Shown piece after piece: positions 1-10,789 of a stretch of 64,000 nucleotides of DNA. The stretch comes from Alisma plantago-aquatica (lineage: Eukaryota; Streptophyta; Magnoliopsida; Alismatales; Alismataceae). Positions within the stretch are counted from its first letter, which is position 1, and each line of letters begins with the position of its first letter. The notes below the pieces were generated by a model. The model was not told the DNA's origin, ran no database searches, and worked only from the letters and a program-made list of their open reading frames with translations. A program made the position numbers and the translations under genes. The stretch covers positions 1,337,490,915-1,337,554,914 of the forward strand of contig OY856409.1 in NCBI GenBank assembly GCA_963693085.1, given 5' to 3'.

Positions 1-1368
1 CAATTCTACCACCAGCACGGAAGTTGATCCACATGCAGCAGCCCTCCATCGTCAATTATGATCCAATATAAACTCCCAGTGGCGCTTTGAAAAGGTATAT
101 ACTATAACACCACGAATGGTTCCATTTTTTACACTCGTTGTCTAGATCAACTCTCTCCTACGTATGCCTTTGTCATAGCTTTGGACAAGAAACATCCAAT
201 TGATGACCTTTGACAGTCTGGATTGAAAGTGCTAGAACGAACGAGAAGCAAGTCATCCGAGAAAATGGCATATGGGATCTAGGCGATCCTCCAACTGGAA
301 AGAACATCGTTGGTTGATGATGAGTGTTCTTCGTCAAACACCGCTCTGATGGAACAATTGAGCGCCTTAACGCAAGTTTGGTGGCCAAAGGTTTTATTTA
401 GACTTTTGCATGGATCATTTTGATATCTTAACTCCAATGACCCGGATTACCTCTGTCCATATCGTGATTTCTTTGACAGCTCATCTTGATTGGACGTTGT
501 TTCAGCTGGATATCAAGAACGTTTTTCTAAATGGCAATCTCCTAGAAGAAGTTTATGTATAAAAACCACCATGCTTTGTTAATGAGGGGGGTCCTCTCAC
601 AAAGTTATGACGTTGTTGTTGCCCCTTGTACGTTTTAAGCAATCTCAGAGAGCCTGGTTCAATAAACTAATCATGGTACTCTAAAAGTTGGGCTTCTACA
701 TATATATGGATCATTCACAATTTTTCTCTAAATCTTCATAGAGGATAGATTCTCTCTGTCGTATAGGTGGATGACATTGTGATCACTGGTAATGACACGA
801 GCCATTTCCAATATGAAGCAACGTTTACAAATATACTATCATATGAAGGACCTATAAATCGACGATACTTTCTCAGCATAGAAGCTCTACATTCCTCCTC
901 GAGGATCAGCTCATTCAAAAATGCTACGTCTCAGACATGCTTCAAGAGACAGGGATTATAGGCACCAAACCAGCCTCCATCCGATGGACCATCGCAAAAA
1001 ATCTCTGAGTGAGGGGGAGCATTTTCCTGATCCAGAGAAGTACCGGAGGGTGGATGGAAAGCTTATTTTTTGACGATTACTCGAGCAAATATCACCTATG
1101 TTGATCAAGATCCGAGTATGCACTTCAAACTTACTGGTGCAGCTTTCAATGGATCCTATGATATCTCAAGAGTGCTCCACAAAGAGGACTATTCTACAAT
1201 CGTCCTAAGTAGAAGGCTAATACTATTTTTAAATATGTGGATGCAGACAAAATAGGGGATTCTCAATATCACCAATCATAGCAAGTTTCTGCATTATGTT
1301 AGGCAATCACCCAGTGACATGGAGAAGCAAGAAACAATATGTTGCTTCTTGCTCCAGCACTGAAGAGA
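1..1368 (+). pseudogene. Decayed Ty1/copia pol fragment (reverse transcriptase to RNase H)
   Basis: Remnant of a copia-type polyprotein. Reading through stops and frameshifts, the sequence around 310-600 gives recognisable reverse-transcriptase segments: a WVF..K...DGTIERLNA..VAKG-like stretch, then LDWTLFQLDIKNVFLNGNLLEEVYV. An in-frame YV-type VDDIVITGND catalytic motif lies at about 767-800. Around 955-990 there is ETGI.GTKPAS, and around 1320-1368 an RNase H ending resembling W.SKKQYVASCSSTEE. There are many stops and no LTR, so this is a dead internal fragment whose 5' part lies left of the window. It ends abruptly at about 1368, where a different copia integrase starts. The family call is firm; exact boundaries are not. 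Confidence 0.8.
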
Positions 1369-1693
1369 AAAATCTGTCATATTGTTGAGACTGCTCGCAC
1401 TCTTCTCCTTCATATAGATGTTCCTAGAGAATTATGGGGGGATGCAGTTCTCACGTCCACTTACCTCATCAACAGTATGACATCATCTGCACTCCAAAAC
1501 TGCATTCATGTTCAGATCCTTCATCTTATAAAGCCAATGTATATTGTTCCACCTAGAGTGTTTGGACATGCCTGTTTTGTCTATTGTCTTGGTCCAGGTA
1601 TGGATAAATTAAGTATGAAGTCTGTCAAATATGTTTGCTTAGGTTACTCTCAAGTTCAAAAGGGGTACAAGTGCTACAACCCTACTTTACATC
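1369..1693 (+). pseudogene. Copia integrase fragment (second element, part 1)
   Basis: C-terminal half of a copia integrase. The reading frame gives HIVETARTLLLHIDVPREL, then the usual TYLINSM, PPRVFGHACFV and CLGYSQVQKGYKCYNP motifs of copia integrase. No protease, gag or integrase N-terminus precedes it; the preceding DNA is the RNase H of another copia element. The frame stays open to the TRIM insertion at 1694 and resumes exactly after it, at 2023-2027. So the element still read through this stretch when the TRIM arrived, or it decayed little afterwards. Confidence 0.85.
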
Positions 1694-1806
1694 TGTTAGA
1701 ATAGTCCCATACCGCTGAGCTTTGGGGAGGTCCCGGAACTTATAAGGTATGTGGTCCCTTCACCCATTGACAATTGGTTTTGAGTTGAATATCACACATT
1801 CTAATA
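1694..1806 (+). repeat. TRIM 5' LTR
   Basis: 113-bp terminal repeat, TGTTAGAAT...ATTCTAATA. It matches the copy at 1910-2022 apart from a handful of substitutions (for example GCTGAG versus ACTGAG and TTGAC versus TTGCC). Confidence 0.9.
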
Positions 1807-1909
1807 TGGTATCAGAGCGGACCCCACGAGACAAGTGTGGGGACCACATCCTACCTAAAAAAAAAGGAACAAGTACAAGCACACAAAAGTGGTTGCACTT
1901 GAGGGGGGA

Positions 1910-2022
1910 TTTTAGAATAGTCCCATACGACTGAGCTTTGGGGAGGTCCCGGAACTTATAAGGTATGTGGTCCCTTCACCCATTGCCAATTGGTTTTGGG
2001 TTGAATACCACACATTCTAATA
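1910..2022 (+). repeat. TRIM 3' LTR
   Basis: Second 113-bp terminal repeat, preceded by the polypurine tract and followed by the ACATC duplication. Confidence 0.9.
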
Positions 2023-2689
2023 ACATCATTTCTTTGTATCTGCAGATGTCACATTCTTTGAAGACACATCCTATTTTGGTGATAGTTCTTTAGTGACACC
2101 TGCAGTTATGAAGGAGCTCTTGCCCCTTCCTATCATTGTTGAGTCTCCTGTTTTTAAGTCCCCTAGCAAAGATCATCCTTGTGATGTAATTCCACCTAGC
2201 TCTGCTACACCATCGATCACTCTGCACTCGGGTGTAGGTGGACAGTCCGATTCAGGACCAATGTAGGTGGAACAGAGGCTCCCGCCAGTTCGGCTCCTAC
2301 TCCAGATGCCTCCTCTTCTGAAAGTCAGGTAGAAACAACTCCACCTCACGTGCATGATCTTCCCATTGCCCTGAGCAAGGGTGTTCAGTCTTGCACCCTC
2401 AAAAATGTTCACCACCCTATTTCTAATTTTGTCTCGTATAGCCATCTTTCACCTTCATATTGTGCCTTTATTTCTTATGTATCTTCTGTCTCTATACCTC
2501 AGTCTATTTCAGTTGCACTTGATCACCCAGGTTGGCATCATGTTATGGATGCGGACATGCCAGCTCTTCACCAGAACAAACATGGCCTCTTGTCACACAC
2601 CCGCATGGCAAGTTCGTTGTTGGTAGTCGTTGGGTTTACACTGTCAAAGTGGGTGCATATGGTTGTATTGATCGGCTCAAGGCTTTAGG
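2023..2689 (+). pseudogene. Copia element, part 2 (integrase tail to start of reverse transcriptase)
   Basis: Continuation of the copia frame interrupted by the TRIM. Joining 1693 to 2028 gives a codon run NPTLHHFFVSADVTFFEDTS, the usual copia integrase end. The divergent linker follows, then LPIALSKGVQSCTLKN (2350-2400), the segment that precedes copia reverse transcriptase, and RWVYTVKVGAYGCIDRLKA near 2615-2685. At 2690 a hAT element interrupts it within the RLKA(R)LV.KGY motif. Frameshifts are present in the linker. A dead element. Confidence 0.8.
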
Positions 2690-4734
2690 CAAGGAATGAA
2701 ATATCGACGATATCGCCGGTATACCGGTCGAAATTTCGATACCGACGCCATCGGGTATCGGTTTGAGAAAGTCTACCGCTGGTACCACAAATATCGATAT
2801 ACCGATGGACTTACCGCCACTTACAGCCGAAAACCGAGGGTTACCGCTGCAAAAAGCCCAACTTGCGGGCGATATAGGCGGTATGCCGCCCGGCATGCCA
2901 ATATTTACGAACCTGTTGCTTGCTGCTGCTGTTTGAGTGGAGTTTCTTGGAGATTAGAGGCGATTTCCTTCCTTGGAGCCCGAATCAGCCCCGATCAAGG
3001 TATGTTTTCTTAATTTATTGCATTTCTCATCTTCTCTAACCCCTCCCCTCTCTATTTTCTTCTATTTTCACCATATAGAACTTCTCCAAATTCTCTAAAT
3101 ACACCCAAAATCTAGATCTACTCCTAAAAACTTAGGATTAATGCTATTTAACAATAGATCTATGATTTTGTTGTTGTCCATGATCCCATTGACACCGCAT
3201 ATACTTTTAATACTGAAAGACGTAGAGGACTGGAGGATGATTCAGAAAATCCTTTAGAGGAATAGATGAATGAGATAGGCCGTCCTGTTCTTGATAGTTT
3301 AGATGGACGTCCAAATCCATATATAGAAGAGCAATTTGATGCAAATAATGGTGATAATATTATTATTGATGCCCCGCCTGAAAGACTTGATCCTGAAGCT
3401 GCACATGTTGATACTGATATGGAAATCAATAGAGAAGTGGAAGAACAATTAGGTAGCTCAGATTCTTCTGCTACATCTGGTTCTAAATCTAAGTCTGATG
3501 ATGGCGGCAATGATGGTGATAATCACAGCCAACGCTCTCCAGAATATCCTCCAGTTGTTGATCCTCAAAATGATGACCGGCCTTATGTTAGTCATGCTGC
3601 ACCTCCACAAGAACAGGGAAATCCCATGGCTGAAAAAAGATTTCAAAGAAGAAAAACTCGAACTGGGAAAGATTACAGCGGTGCATATCATAGCCAAAGT
3701 GATCATCATTCTGATCTTGCTGATTCAATGGATAACATGAGCATATCTGACTCTCAATCTCAACAATCATTTGGAGATATGTTATTTGGGCAGACACTTC
3801 CATACCCATCTCAGCCCCAACATGGGTATCCTGGATATCATGCTGAACCACCACCAAGATTTCAATTAGAACTTGGACCTGGTATGGGATATCACGAAGC
3901 ATACTCTGTCCGTAGCCCTTATGGATGCTTTCGGGTGAACACCGAAGCATACTCTGGAGATGGAGGTCAAACATGGAGTGGTGGGCATACTACAATTTAT
4001 CCTATTGCCGGTTATCCATTACAACCTCAAGCTCCTCAAACATGGGCTCCTCCTGCTTCTACAGCTACTCAACCTCAAGCTCCTCGAGCAAGGGCACCTC
4101 CACCTGCTTCTACTCAACCTCCCTCCATTTCAGCAACAAAGGAAAAATATCTAAAAGATTTGGAAGAACATTTTCCGAAGTTTGGGATGATGCAGTTTGC
4201 TAATCCTGAAGTGTATGAGGAACATGTTGTTTCATACAACAAGTCTTACAGAAGTTACATGACATGGGAGCAATATGTGGAGCATATGAACAACATATTG
4301 TATCCAGAACCAGAGCGCCACTCAACATACAACTGATGTGAGTTAGTAATTTACTACATTGTTATATGTTTGTTGTAAATTGAATATTATTGCATAAGTG
4401 TGTTAACATGAGTTTATAGATTGTGCTAGTAAAATTTTAGATCTTAAGTCTTGCATTTTGTCATCGATATCTTTCATCGAAATCTCCAAAAAACAGGCCA
4501 TATTCCTTAACTCACACATGATTGACCCCCCCCACATACCCAATATAGAATTTTATTGCATAAAACGTTGCATCTAGGTGTTGAGACCACGCCTGTAAAA
4601 TTTCATGATTTAATTCGTTCATTTTGGCGTCGGTATGGCCAGGATTGCATCTGTCGATATTTCCGTCGGTATACCTGTAAATATCTATACCCAAGCTGTC
4701 GAAACGGCGTCGGTATCGGTCATTTAATTCCTTG
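2690..4734 (+). mobile_element. hAT-superfamily DNA transposon, 2045 bp, with degenerate transposase
   Basis: Flanked by a perfect 8-bp duplication GCTTTAGG (2682-2689 and 4735-4742). The terminal inverted repeats read CAAGGAATGAAAT at the left and CAAGGAATTAAATG (reverse complement) at the right. CA...TG ends with 8-bp duplications are typical of hAT elements. The subterminal regions are rich in short motifs such as ATCGA, CGGTATACCGG and GAAATTTCG on both sides. The left end contains a 5'-UTR-like segment followed by a donor-like CAAG/GTATGTT at about 2996-3005, which recurs in related ends at about 14045 and 36700. The element interrupts the reverse-transcriptase frame of a copia element, which resumes at 4743. 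Confidence 0.88.
3172..4336 (+). pseudogene. hAT transposase C-terminal exon (probable), stop at 3263-3265
   Basis: The upstream frame from about 3172 reads VVVHDPIDTAYTF...ENPLEE, then TAG, then an open 356-residue stretch from 3266. DPID...NPLEE[x]MNEIGRPVLD resembles the end of the hAT dimerisation region in plant BED/DUF659-type transposases, where the TAG position would normally be tryptophan; this is my inference. The rest is low complexity: acidic and Ser/Asp-rich (residues 40-110), a Q/P/Y/G-rich part (150-290), and a more ordered tail, KEKYLKDLEEHFPKFGMMQF... ending at 4336. If the TAG is read as a nonsense change, the exon has a single lesion. The N-terminal half of the transposase is missing from this copy. 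The low-complexity tail is not diagnostic alone. Confidence 0.5.
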
Positions 4735-4742
4735 GCTTTAGG

Positions 4743-5777
4743 TAACCAAGGGCTACACTCAGGTTTATGGAAAGGATTATTCAGAAACTTTCTCTCCAGT
4801 GGTAAATATGGCATCCATTCGCATCTTCTTGTCTCTAGTTGCTAGTCACTCTTGGCCTCTACACCAACTTGATATTTAAAATGCATTCTTACATGATAAT
4901 CTGGATGAGGAGATTTATATGGAGCAACCACCTCGATTTGTTGTTCAGGGGGAGTCAGATTTAGTATATCGTCTTCACAAGTCTCTCTATGGATTGAAGC
5001 AGTCACCTCGTGCCTGGTTTGGTAGATTCAGTAGTGCCCTTTCTGAGTTTGGACTTCAGAGATGTACCATGGATCATTCAGTCTTCTACAGAAGACAGAG
5101 TTCTGGGAGAATTTTCTTGGTGGTATATGTTGATGATATTGTGATTACTGGTGATGACAAGCATGGCATTGCAAAGTTGAAGACCTTACAGGGCCAAGTT
5201 TCAAAAAGAAAACTTAGGCAGTCTTAATTATTTTTTAGGAATTGAAGTTGTCAAGTCCAACTTTGGGATAGTTATCTCACAGAGGGAGTATGTCATAGAT
5301 CTTCTCACTGAGACAGGGATGCTTGGAACCAGACCTGCTGACACTCCAATTGATCCTAAAATCAAATTGTTTGTGGAGCAAGGGGAGTTACTTGATGATC
5401 CATGGAGATATAGACGACTTGTTGGGAAGTTGATTTATCTGACTATTACTCTACCAGACATTGCTTTTGCTACTAGTGTTGTTAGGTAGTTCATGGATAA
5501 GCCGTGCACAGGTCATATAGAGGTTGTGATGCACATTTCGAGGTATCTCAAGAAGCCTCCAGGCAAGGGGCTTATGTATCAGAATCATGGCCATCTACAT
5601 ATGCAGGGTTTCTCAGATGTTGATTGGGCTGGTTCCAGTATTAACAGAAGGTCTATTTCTGGCTATTGTGTATTTGTAGGAGAAAACCTGGTATCTTGGT
5701 AAGCAAAAAGCAAACTTTAGTAGCAAGATCTAGTGCGGAGTCCGAGTACAGAACTATGGCCTTAGTAACATGTGAGT
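4743..5777 (+). pseudogene. Copia element, part 3 (reverse transcriptase to RNase H)
   Basis: Copia pol resumes after the hAT insertion. Around 4745-4800 the frame reads KGYTQVYGKDYSETFSPV after small lesions. An open frame at 4919-5227 gives MEQPPRFVVQGESDLVYRLH, KSLYGLKQSPRAW and the catalytic YVDDIVITGDD (about 5129-5160). After a frameshift near 5210, the text LTETGMLGTRPADTPIDP (about 5310-5355), MDKPCTGHIEVVMHISRYLK (5493-), and RNase H motifs WAGS..NRRSISGYCVFVGEN and ARSSAESEYRTMAL follow. Stops include TAG near 5487. RNase H breaks off at about 5777, so no 3' LTR is present. Confidence 0.85.
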
Positions 5778-5935
5778 GTGTAACTTCTGCAAAATTTAAT
5801 GGCTCCAACTATGTCTACGGGCACACTCGTTTCATATCTATGCACACTTAGGGAAACTGGAACATCTGATAGATCTGTCTCCACCAAAGGAAAAATAGAA
5901 TTAAAGAGAATAAAACAAGTAAAGATAAATACATA
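5778..5935 (+). pseudogene. Copia gag N-terminal fragment
   Basis: Just after the RNase H break the frame reads KFNGSNYVYG..., and shifted frames give HIYAHLGKLEHLIDLSPPKEK. This resembles the start of copia gag proteins (K.NGSNY..W...). It would place the beginning of another copia polyprotein directly against the RNase H of the previous one. Short and frameshifted, so the call is tentative. Confidence 0.45.
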
Positions 5936-5948
5936 CACACACACACAC

Positions 5949-5997
<49 letters not shown>

Positions 5998-6040
5998 TAG
6001 ATGTATAAACACACACATATGTGTGTGTGTGTGTGTGAAG
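5936..6040. repeat. (AC)n/(AGAC)n microsatellite with a TG/CA hairpin
   Basis: ACACAC repeats followed by about twelve AGAC units (about 5950-5998). Then CACACACATATGTGTGTGTG at about 6010-6038, which can pair with itself. Spurious open frames here are repeat translations. Confidence 0.9.
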
Positions 6041-6108
6041 GGACTCAGGTTCAAATGACCTGAAAAGAATTTCTCGACTTAATACCCCTTTGGGGATCCG
6101 GCATCCGC

Positions 6109-6215
6109 TACAAGTTGTGAGAGAGGGGAAGAGAAATCTTTCGCTCTTAACCCTATACAAGTTGTGAGAGACGGGAAGAGAAATCTTTCGCTCTTAATCC
6201 TATACAAGTTGTAGA
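6109..6215. repeat. 47-bp tandem duplication
   Basis: The unit beginning TACAAGTTGTGAGAGA and ending TTTCGCTCTTAACCC occurs twice in tandem, with CAAGTTGT starting at 6111 and 6158. A third truncated copy starts at 6205. The two full units differ at only a few positions. Confidence 0.85.
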
Positions 6216-6239
6216 CATGCATGGATACCTACACATAAA

Positions 6240-6388
6240 ATATATATAGTTGACTTATTATCGATTTTTTTTCTCAATTGTTGACTAAACTTTCACCGAT
6301 CTTTTATGGTTTTTTCACCAAGTTTTCTCCAATTATGACTTTTCAAGCCGGCCCAGAAAAACTGTTGAATCCAAAATTAGTCACAATG
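6240..6388. repeat. Right end of a CGATTTTT-family hAT element (partial)
   Basis: Resembles the right ends of the elements at 27563-28103 and 53836-54430: GTTGACTAAAC..TCACCGATC, GTTGAATCCAAAATTAGTCACAATG. The terminal GTCACAATG matches GTCACTATG and GTGACTATG there. No matching left end or 8-bp duplication was found, so this is a fragment. Confidence 0.45.
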
Positions 6389-7271
6389 GCTTGAAAAAGC
6401 TTTTTTAAAGGTCTAGGTGGGTACCAAAGTGCCGATAGCCTATAGCCTCCAACCTAGAAAAGTATCATCACACCGACCTCACAATCCTAGCTGTGATAAA
6501 TCGAGAGTTTTCCAGCTTCAAAATAGAGACTTTACTTAAACAAAAGGTCTGTATGTGCAGAGCCCATAATTTCAACCTATCTATCACCCCAAAAGAATGA
6601 GACAAACATTTACATATGACAGTGACCTGAAATTGTGACAAACTCAACACAAGACACAAGTGCACAACTCAATCAAAACAGTGTGGGAGGACAGGAAAAA
6701 CATACAAGAGTTGTAAAGTTGCACAAGGAAGAAAATGCCAAAGGAGTGAAAGCGCTAGAGAAATCAGATAAGATAGAGAGAACTTCTGAATCTAACTGCA
6801 ATAGACAATAACTCTGGGGTAACTAGTCGTTTTGACTGCAATATTTACAAAAGCAGTGACTGGTGACAGATAAAAATCAGAAAATAAAAGATATACAGAA
6901 AAAATAAACAAACTACAAATTCAGATTGTACTTTATGACATCTCAATAACATGCAATCTATATAAGTCGATCAAATATGTGTTAGTCAGGTTTTCCGCAA
7001 AGAATCCTTCCCATACAAATAAACCACATAATTGCATATTGAAAACAGAATATAGATTCCGTCCTAAGCCCAGATACATGTTATAGATATGTGCGTTCAA
7101 ATCAAACTTTCAAAAATGTGACTTTTCCAATGACAACCTAGAGACAACATTACTATGTCTCCATTCCTATAAAATATAACATCAACAAAATAGTATGGAT
7201 TCTTTCCGTGAGCCCTTCCATTCTAACATCACATCTTTAAGCTATAAGGTCTGAAACAGTCAGAATTATAC
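6389..7271. other. Intron sequence without a recognised feature
   Basis: AT-rich DNA between the repeat fragments and the splice donor of the TAF1 exon at 7272. No convincing coding sequence on either strand. In particular I could not find the TAF1 exon that should follow 7272-7478. Confidence 0.5.
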
Positions 7272-7478
7272 CTGATTTGTACAGGCAACAAAATTGCTGC
7301 TAAGACTCCAAGGGGTTATCTGAAGCTCCCGTTCTATGTGTGATGCAGCAGCCAAAGCAATGGCTTCATCTGGAAGTCTGTTCATTGCAGCAGAAAGTCC
7401 AACTGGGGCAGTAAGCTGCTTGATTCCAAGGCATTTCAGACGATGAACGCCGGTAAGCATACTCTCATAGGAGCACAC
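7272..7478 (-). CDS. TAF1: TAF1 exon (conserved core, winged-helix region); last one in the window
   Basis: 207 bp, 69 codons, phase 0 at both ends. The acceptor is TGTAG before GTGTGC (AG at 7480-7479) and the donor CAG/GT at 7271-7270. It encodes VCSYESMLTGVHRLKCLGIK, QLTAPVGLSAAMNRLPDEAI and ALAAASHIERELQITPWSLS, ending SNFVACTNQ. This is a strongly conserved stretch of the TAF1 core (DUF3591 region). TAF1 is the scaffold subunit of TFIID in the nucleus, and this part contacts TAF7 and promoter DNA in known structures. It joins the exon at 29273-29365 across a 21,794-bp intron. The next exon should lie left of the window. No stops, normal codons; very confident. Confidence 0.95.
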
Positions 7479-10319
7479 CTACACATACAAGCGTCTTAAG
7501 TAAATCTTCGAATGGAAAGATTGCGGCATATAGACAAGACCCCAATGCTAACAAGGGGTAAAACTTGAATTGAGACAGTGACACCAAATTTAATGCTAAG
7601 ACCGTCAATCACATGTGCCATCAATGAAACAATTGTTTGGTTATTATGGTCTTTCTTTAATACTTTGATGTAAAAACACCTAAGACATCAAAGAAAATTT
7701 CAGTGAAACGGTGTGGTAGATAGACATGGCATCAAGTGCTCTTGTCTAAAGGTTATTGTTTTAAGAAGTGGTATGTGTTATGAGTACGGAGAGGTCACCT
7801 TATAGAGTATATGTAGTATGCGGGAGTATATGCAGAATGATATGTGATATTGGGTTTATAAAATTTTAATTATTTATAAATAAATCCCACAATTGCACAC
7901 TTAATTTGTACAATTACATATTTGGACCCTAAAATTTGAGATAGATTCAAATATAAAGTTTCAATGAAAAGTAAAGCACCATTTAGAATGCAATCTAGAA
8001 TCATTCAAGCATAAACTCCAATGAAGCACGCACAAAATGGTTTAACATAAGTACATAACAATAGACTAACCAAATCATACAAAAAGACGTCCGGAGGTCC
8101 AAAACAACACGCGATCATGTACAAAACATACAACAAAATAGTACATCAAGAGAATGTTATCAATAAAAATATAATCTAGTTTGGGCCGAGATAACAAAAG
8201 TTCATCTGAAAATTGCCATCAGCCTTATAAGCGGCTAAGTATATGTGGGCCGCTAATGGGGCCCATGAGACCTTTTTTTGAAACACTACTAAAGGCATCA
8301 AAAATTTGGTCACTGGTACACCCCCCCCTGATACGTGACGAGCCTGCAAAGCTCCTCTCGTATTAATGGCCTTCTAATGACCTCATCCAAGTTGAAGGAG
8401 GAGGACCCAACCCGACCCTGGTCAGTAAAATTTGCCACCTGGAAAGTTAGCCAAGTTGGGTGGACTTCAAACCCCTTTTTAGGCCAACAAGAGTTTACGA
8501 AGTGACCCCGGCAAGTTAAGATGACCACCCGTAAACCAGATCACAGTTTTAGTAGATAGAGTTGGTTTTTTCAGCAGCCTAATTGGGCCTAGAAATCTGC
8601 AGCTCTATCTTAAACCCTACTCCCCTCTCCATAAGTCGCTCATTCACTTAACTTAACATCCTGATATCCCCCTGAAATGGGCCACATGGCATCAGACCTA
8701 GTTGTTGCTTCTAGAATTCCAAGCAGGGCTCTCAGCATCCTCGCCCTTCCCTTCATTAGACCCCACATCCTCCGGCCGCCATGACATCTATCTCCTCTAC
8801 TATGTCCTCTGACCTTCATAGTTGTAGTTGTAACAAGTCATGGTGCCGCACCAAAGGTCAACACTAGGCCTCTCCACACTTGCTTCAGGACCTGCAGTCA
8901 AAGCAGAACCTCCTACACAGCCATTGTAGCCCCTTCAAGGTATACATCTTGTTCTCCGTTTCCTCTACATTCCTCTCGCTCCCACTTCTCTTCTTTAATG
9001 GCCCTACCCAATCTCCTAATATCCCTGCTACTGCAGTAGAGCACATGCAGCTAAGATTTTGTATTTATATATTTTTTTTATGTTGCTACGGCATGCTTTT
9101 ATATCCCTAGTTCCTCCATATTCAATGATTTGGTGTCAATAATTGCTTGGTGCAGATTGCTGGTTGGTTTTGATTGCTCCATTCCATTTCTATTCATGTG
9201 GATTATATACCCCTTTTGCTTCTAATCTAATGGATTACATTCTAATTTTTCTTACTTTTCCATCTCTATTCCTATGGAATATTCAATTATTTATTGCTAA
9301 TCAATTAATTTAAGTATGATTATTAGTTTCCTTTAGCTACTAGCAATATTTAATTTTTTTAGCATACTATAGTAGAAATGCCAACTCTACATGAGCTCAA
9401 TGTACAAAGTGGACCAACAAATCAAAATGTTTATGGAAGAGGTACAAGAGATCATGTTCATGAGTTTGTTAGCCCCATTAGTGAAATGAAGATTTGGATA
9501 AGTTGCTAGTATGGGAAGTCTAACGGAGGAGTAGAGATAAATCGAACGGAACATGGCTTAACAGAGATATCTAATGTTATGGAAATATACAAAGAAAATT
9601 ATTTATGATGTTCAGGTATAAACCGAAGGCTTATAAACATGGGAGAAGAAAAAAGAGTCGCACATCACTAGGAGGTTTCAAATTATATTATTGCTTAGTC
9701 GAGCTAGTCATGGCATTGAATAAAATTTCTATCAAAATTTCGTTTTTTTGGCCATCAGACATTGAAACTTATGATAGGACATTGAAACGTACAAATGCAG
9801 GCAATGGGATGTAATTTCGCAAAAAAATGCCCCTAGGTACAAAATTTCGCCAAACAGGGGGAAACTTTGCATCAAAAAGATCAGTTTGGGCCGTAATTTC
9901 GCAAAATTTTGGAGAAACAAAACTTAAATTTTGAGAAATATGTTCCTAGGGCTGCTACCACTGCATCTTGGGTATTTTGGCAACAAATTTTAATCTCTTG
10001 CTTCTAGAGGCTGTTTTTTTAATTCTAAGGTATGTTCTACAGTCTTCTATAGAGATCTACAGAAATACTTCAAAAATACGAAGTTCATTCTTGGATCTAT
10101 GTATAATCTCTTATGTAACCTAGTTAAATGCTAACACTAGACTTATACAGGTGGTTCGTCAGTTTGTAACTTGTAACTGTAAGTTTCAAATTCTAAGTTG
10201 TAACTTGAGGTTTGTAAGTTTGTAACTGTCTAACAGACTTGACATTTTTGTTCATTTGTGCACTCACTTATCAAGACATGGATCCCACCTAGACCTCTAA
10301 ACATATAAATTTACAATAT

Positions 10320-10660
10320 ATACTCTAGTGTGTTTATGTCTAAACATTGTCTTTGCAAAATTTCACAACTTAATTCCTTCATTTTACCATCAAATTTTCC
10401 ATTGAAATATTCTGTCAAAATTGTTCAGCTTCCCTCACTTACAAATTGGGAGAACCCACCCTCCCCACATATTCAATATGAAATAATATTGCATTTTTGA
10501 GTTGATCTTGGCGTTTAGATCATCCTGGTAAATTTTCATGATTTAATTCGCTTACTTGAGCGTCAAAATCATCAATGCCATAAATATCAAATTTTCGGCT
10601 GAAATTTCTGTAATTTTTGTTTCCGAGCCATCAGACACGGCATCAAAATCTGACATTTAA
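10320..10660 (+). repeat. Decayed 3' end of the CAAGGAAT hAT family
   Basis: Aligns by eye with 4440-4734: AAATTTCACAACTTAATTCC(T)TCATTTTACC, CCCCACATATTCAATATG, GCATTTTTGAGTTGATCTTG and TAAATTTTCATGATTTAATTC. The order of blocks is the same, but no clear terminus or target duplication is left. Confidence 0.5.
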
Positions 10661-10789
10661 CTCTATGAGTCGTGAGCTTGTTGGCAGCTTTGTAACAAAA
10701 GTTGCCAACAAAAAGATTTGTTGTGATCATATATGCTCCAAATGATCTACACGATTAACACGTTGGTTGTTGATTTTTTGCACGATATT

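Larger units (their letters stand above)
1694..2022 (+). mobile_element. TRIM (terminal-repeat retrotransposon in miniature), complete
   Basis: 329-bp element with two 113-bp terminal repeats (1694-1806 and 1910-2022). The 5' repeat starts TGTTAGAAT and ends ATTCTAATA; the 3' copy starts TTTTAGAAT, a mutated TG. A primer-binding site TGGTATCAGAGC, matching the 3' end of initiator methionine tRNA, directly follows the 5' repeat at 1807-1818. A purine tract GAGGGGGG (1901-1908) precedes the 3' repeat. The 5-bp target duplication ACATC flanks it at 1689-1693 and 2023-2027. The internal part is about 103 bp and non-coding. It must be mobilised by enzymes of other elements. It sits inside a copia integrase/linker reading frame. 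Confidence 0.93.

Noticed and set aside
2681..4742. First read as a Mutator-like element with a 9-bp duplication GGCTTTAGG
   Set aside because: With TIRs set to CAAGGAAT...ATTCCTTG the duplication is 8 bp (GCTTTAGG). Related elements nearby also show 8 bp, and the coding remnant resembles hAT.
6109..6215. Short tandem repeats considered as a CRISPR-like array
   Set aside because: Only two full adjacent units without unique spacers, in a plant nuclear locus.
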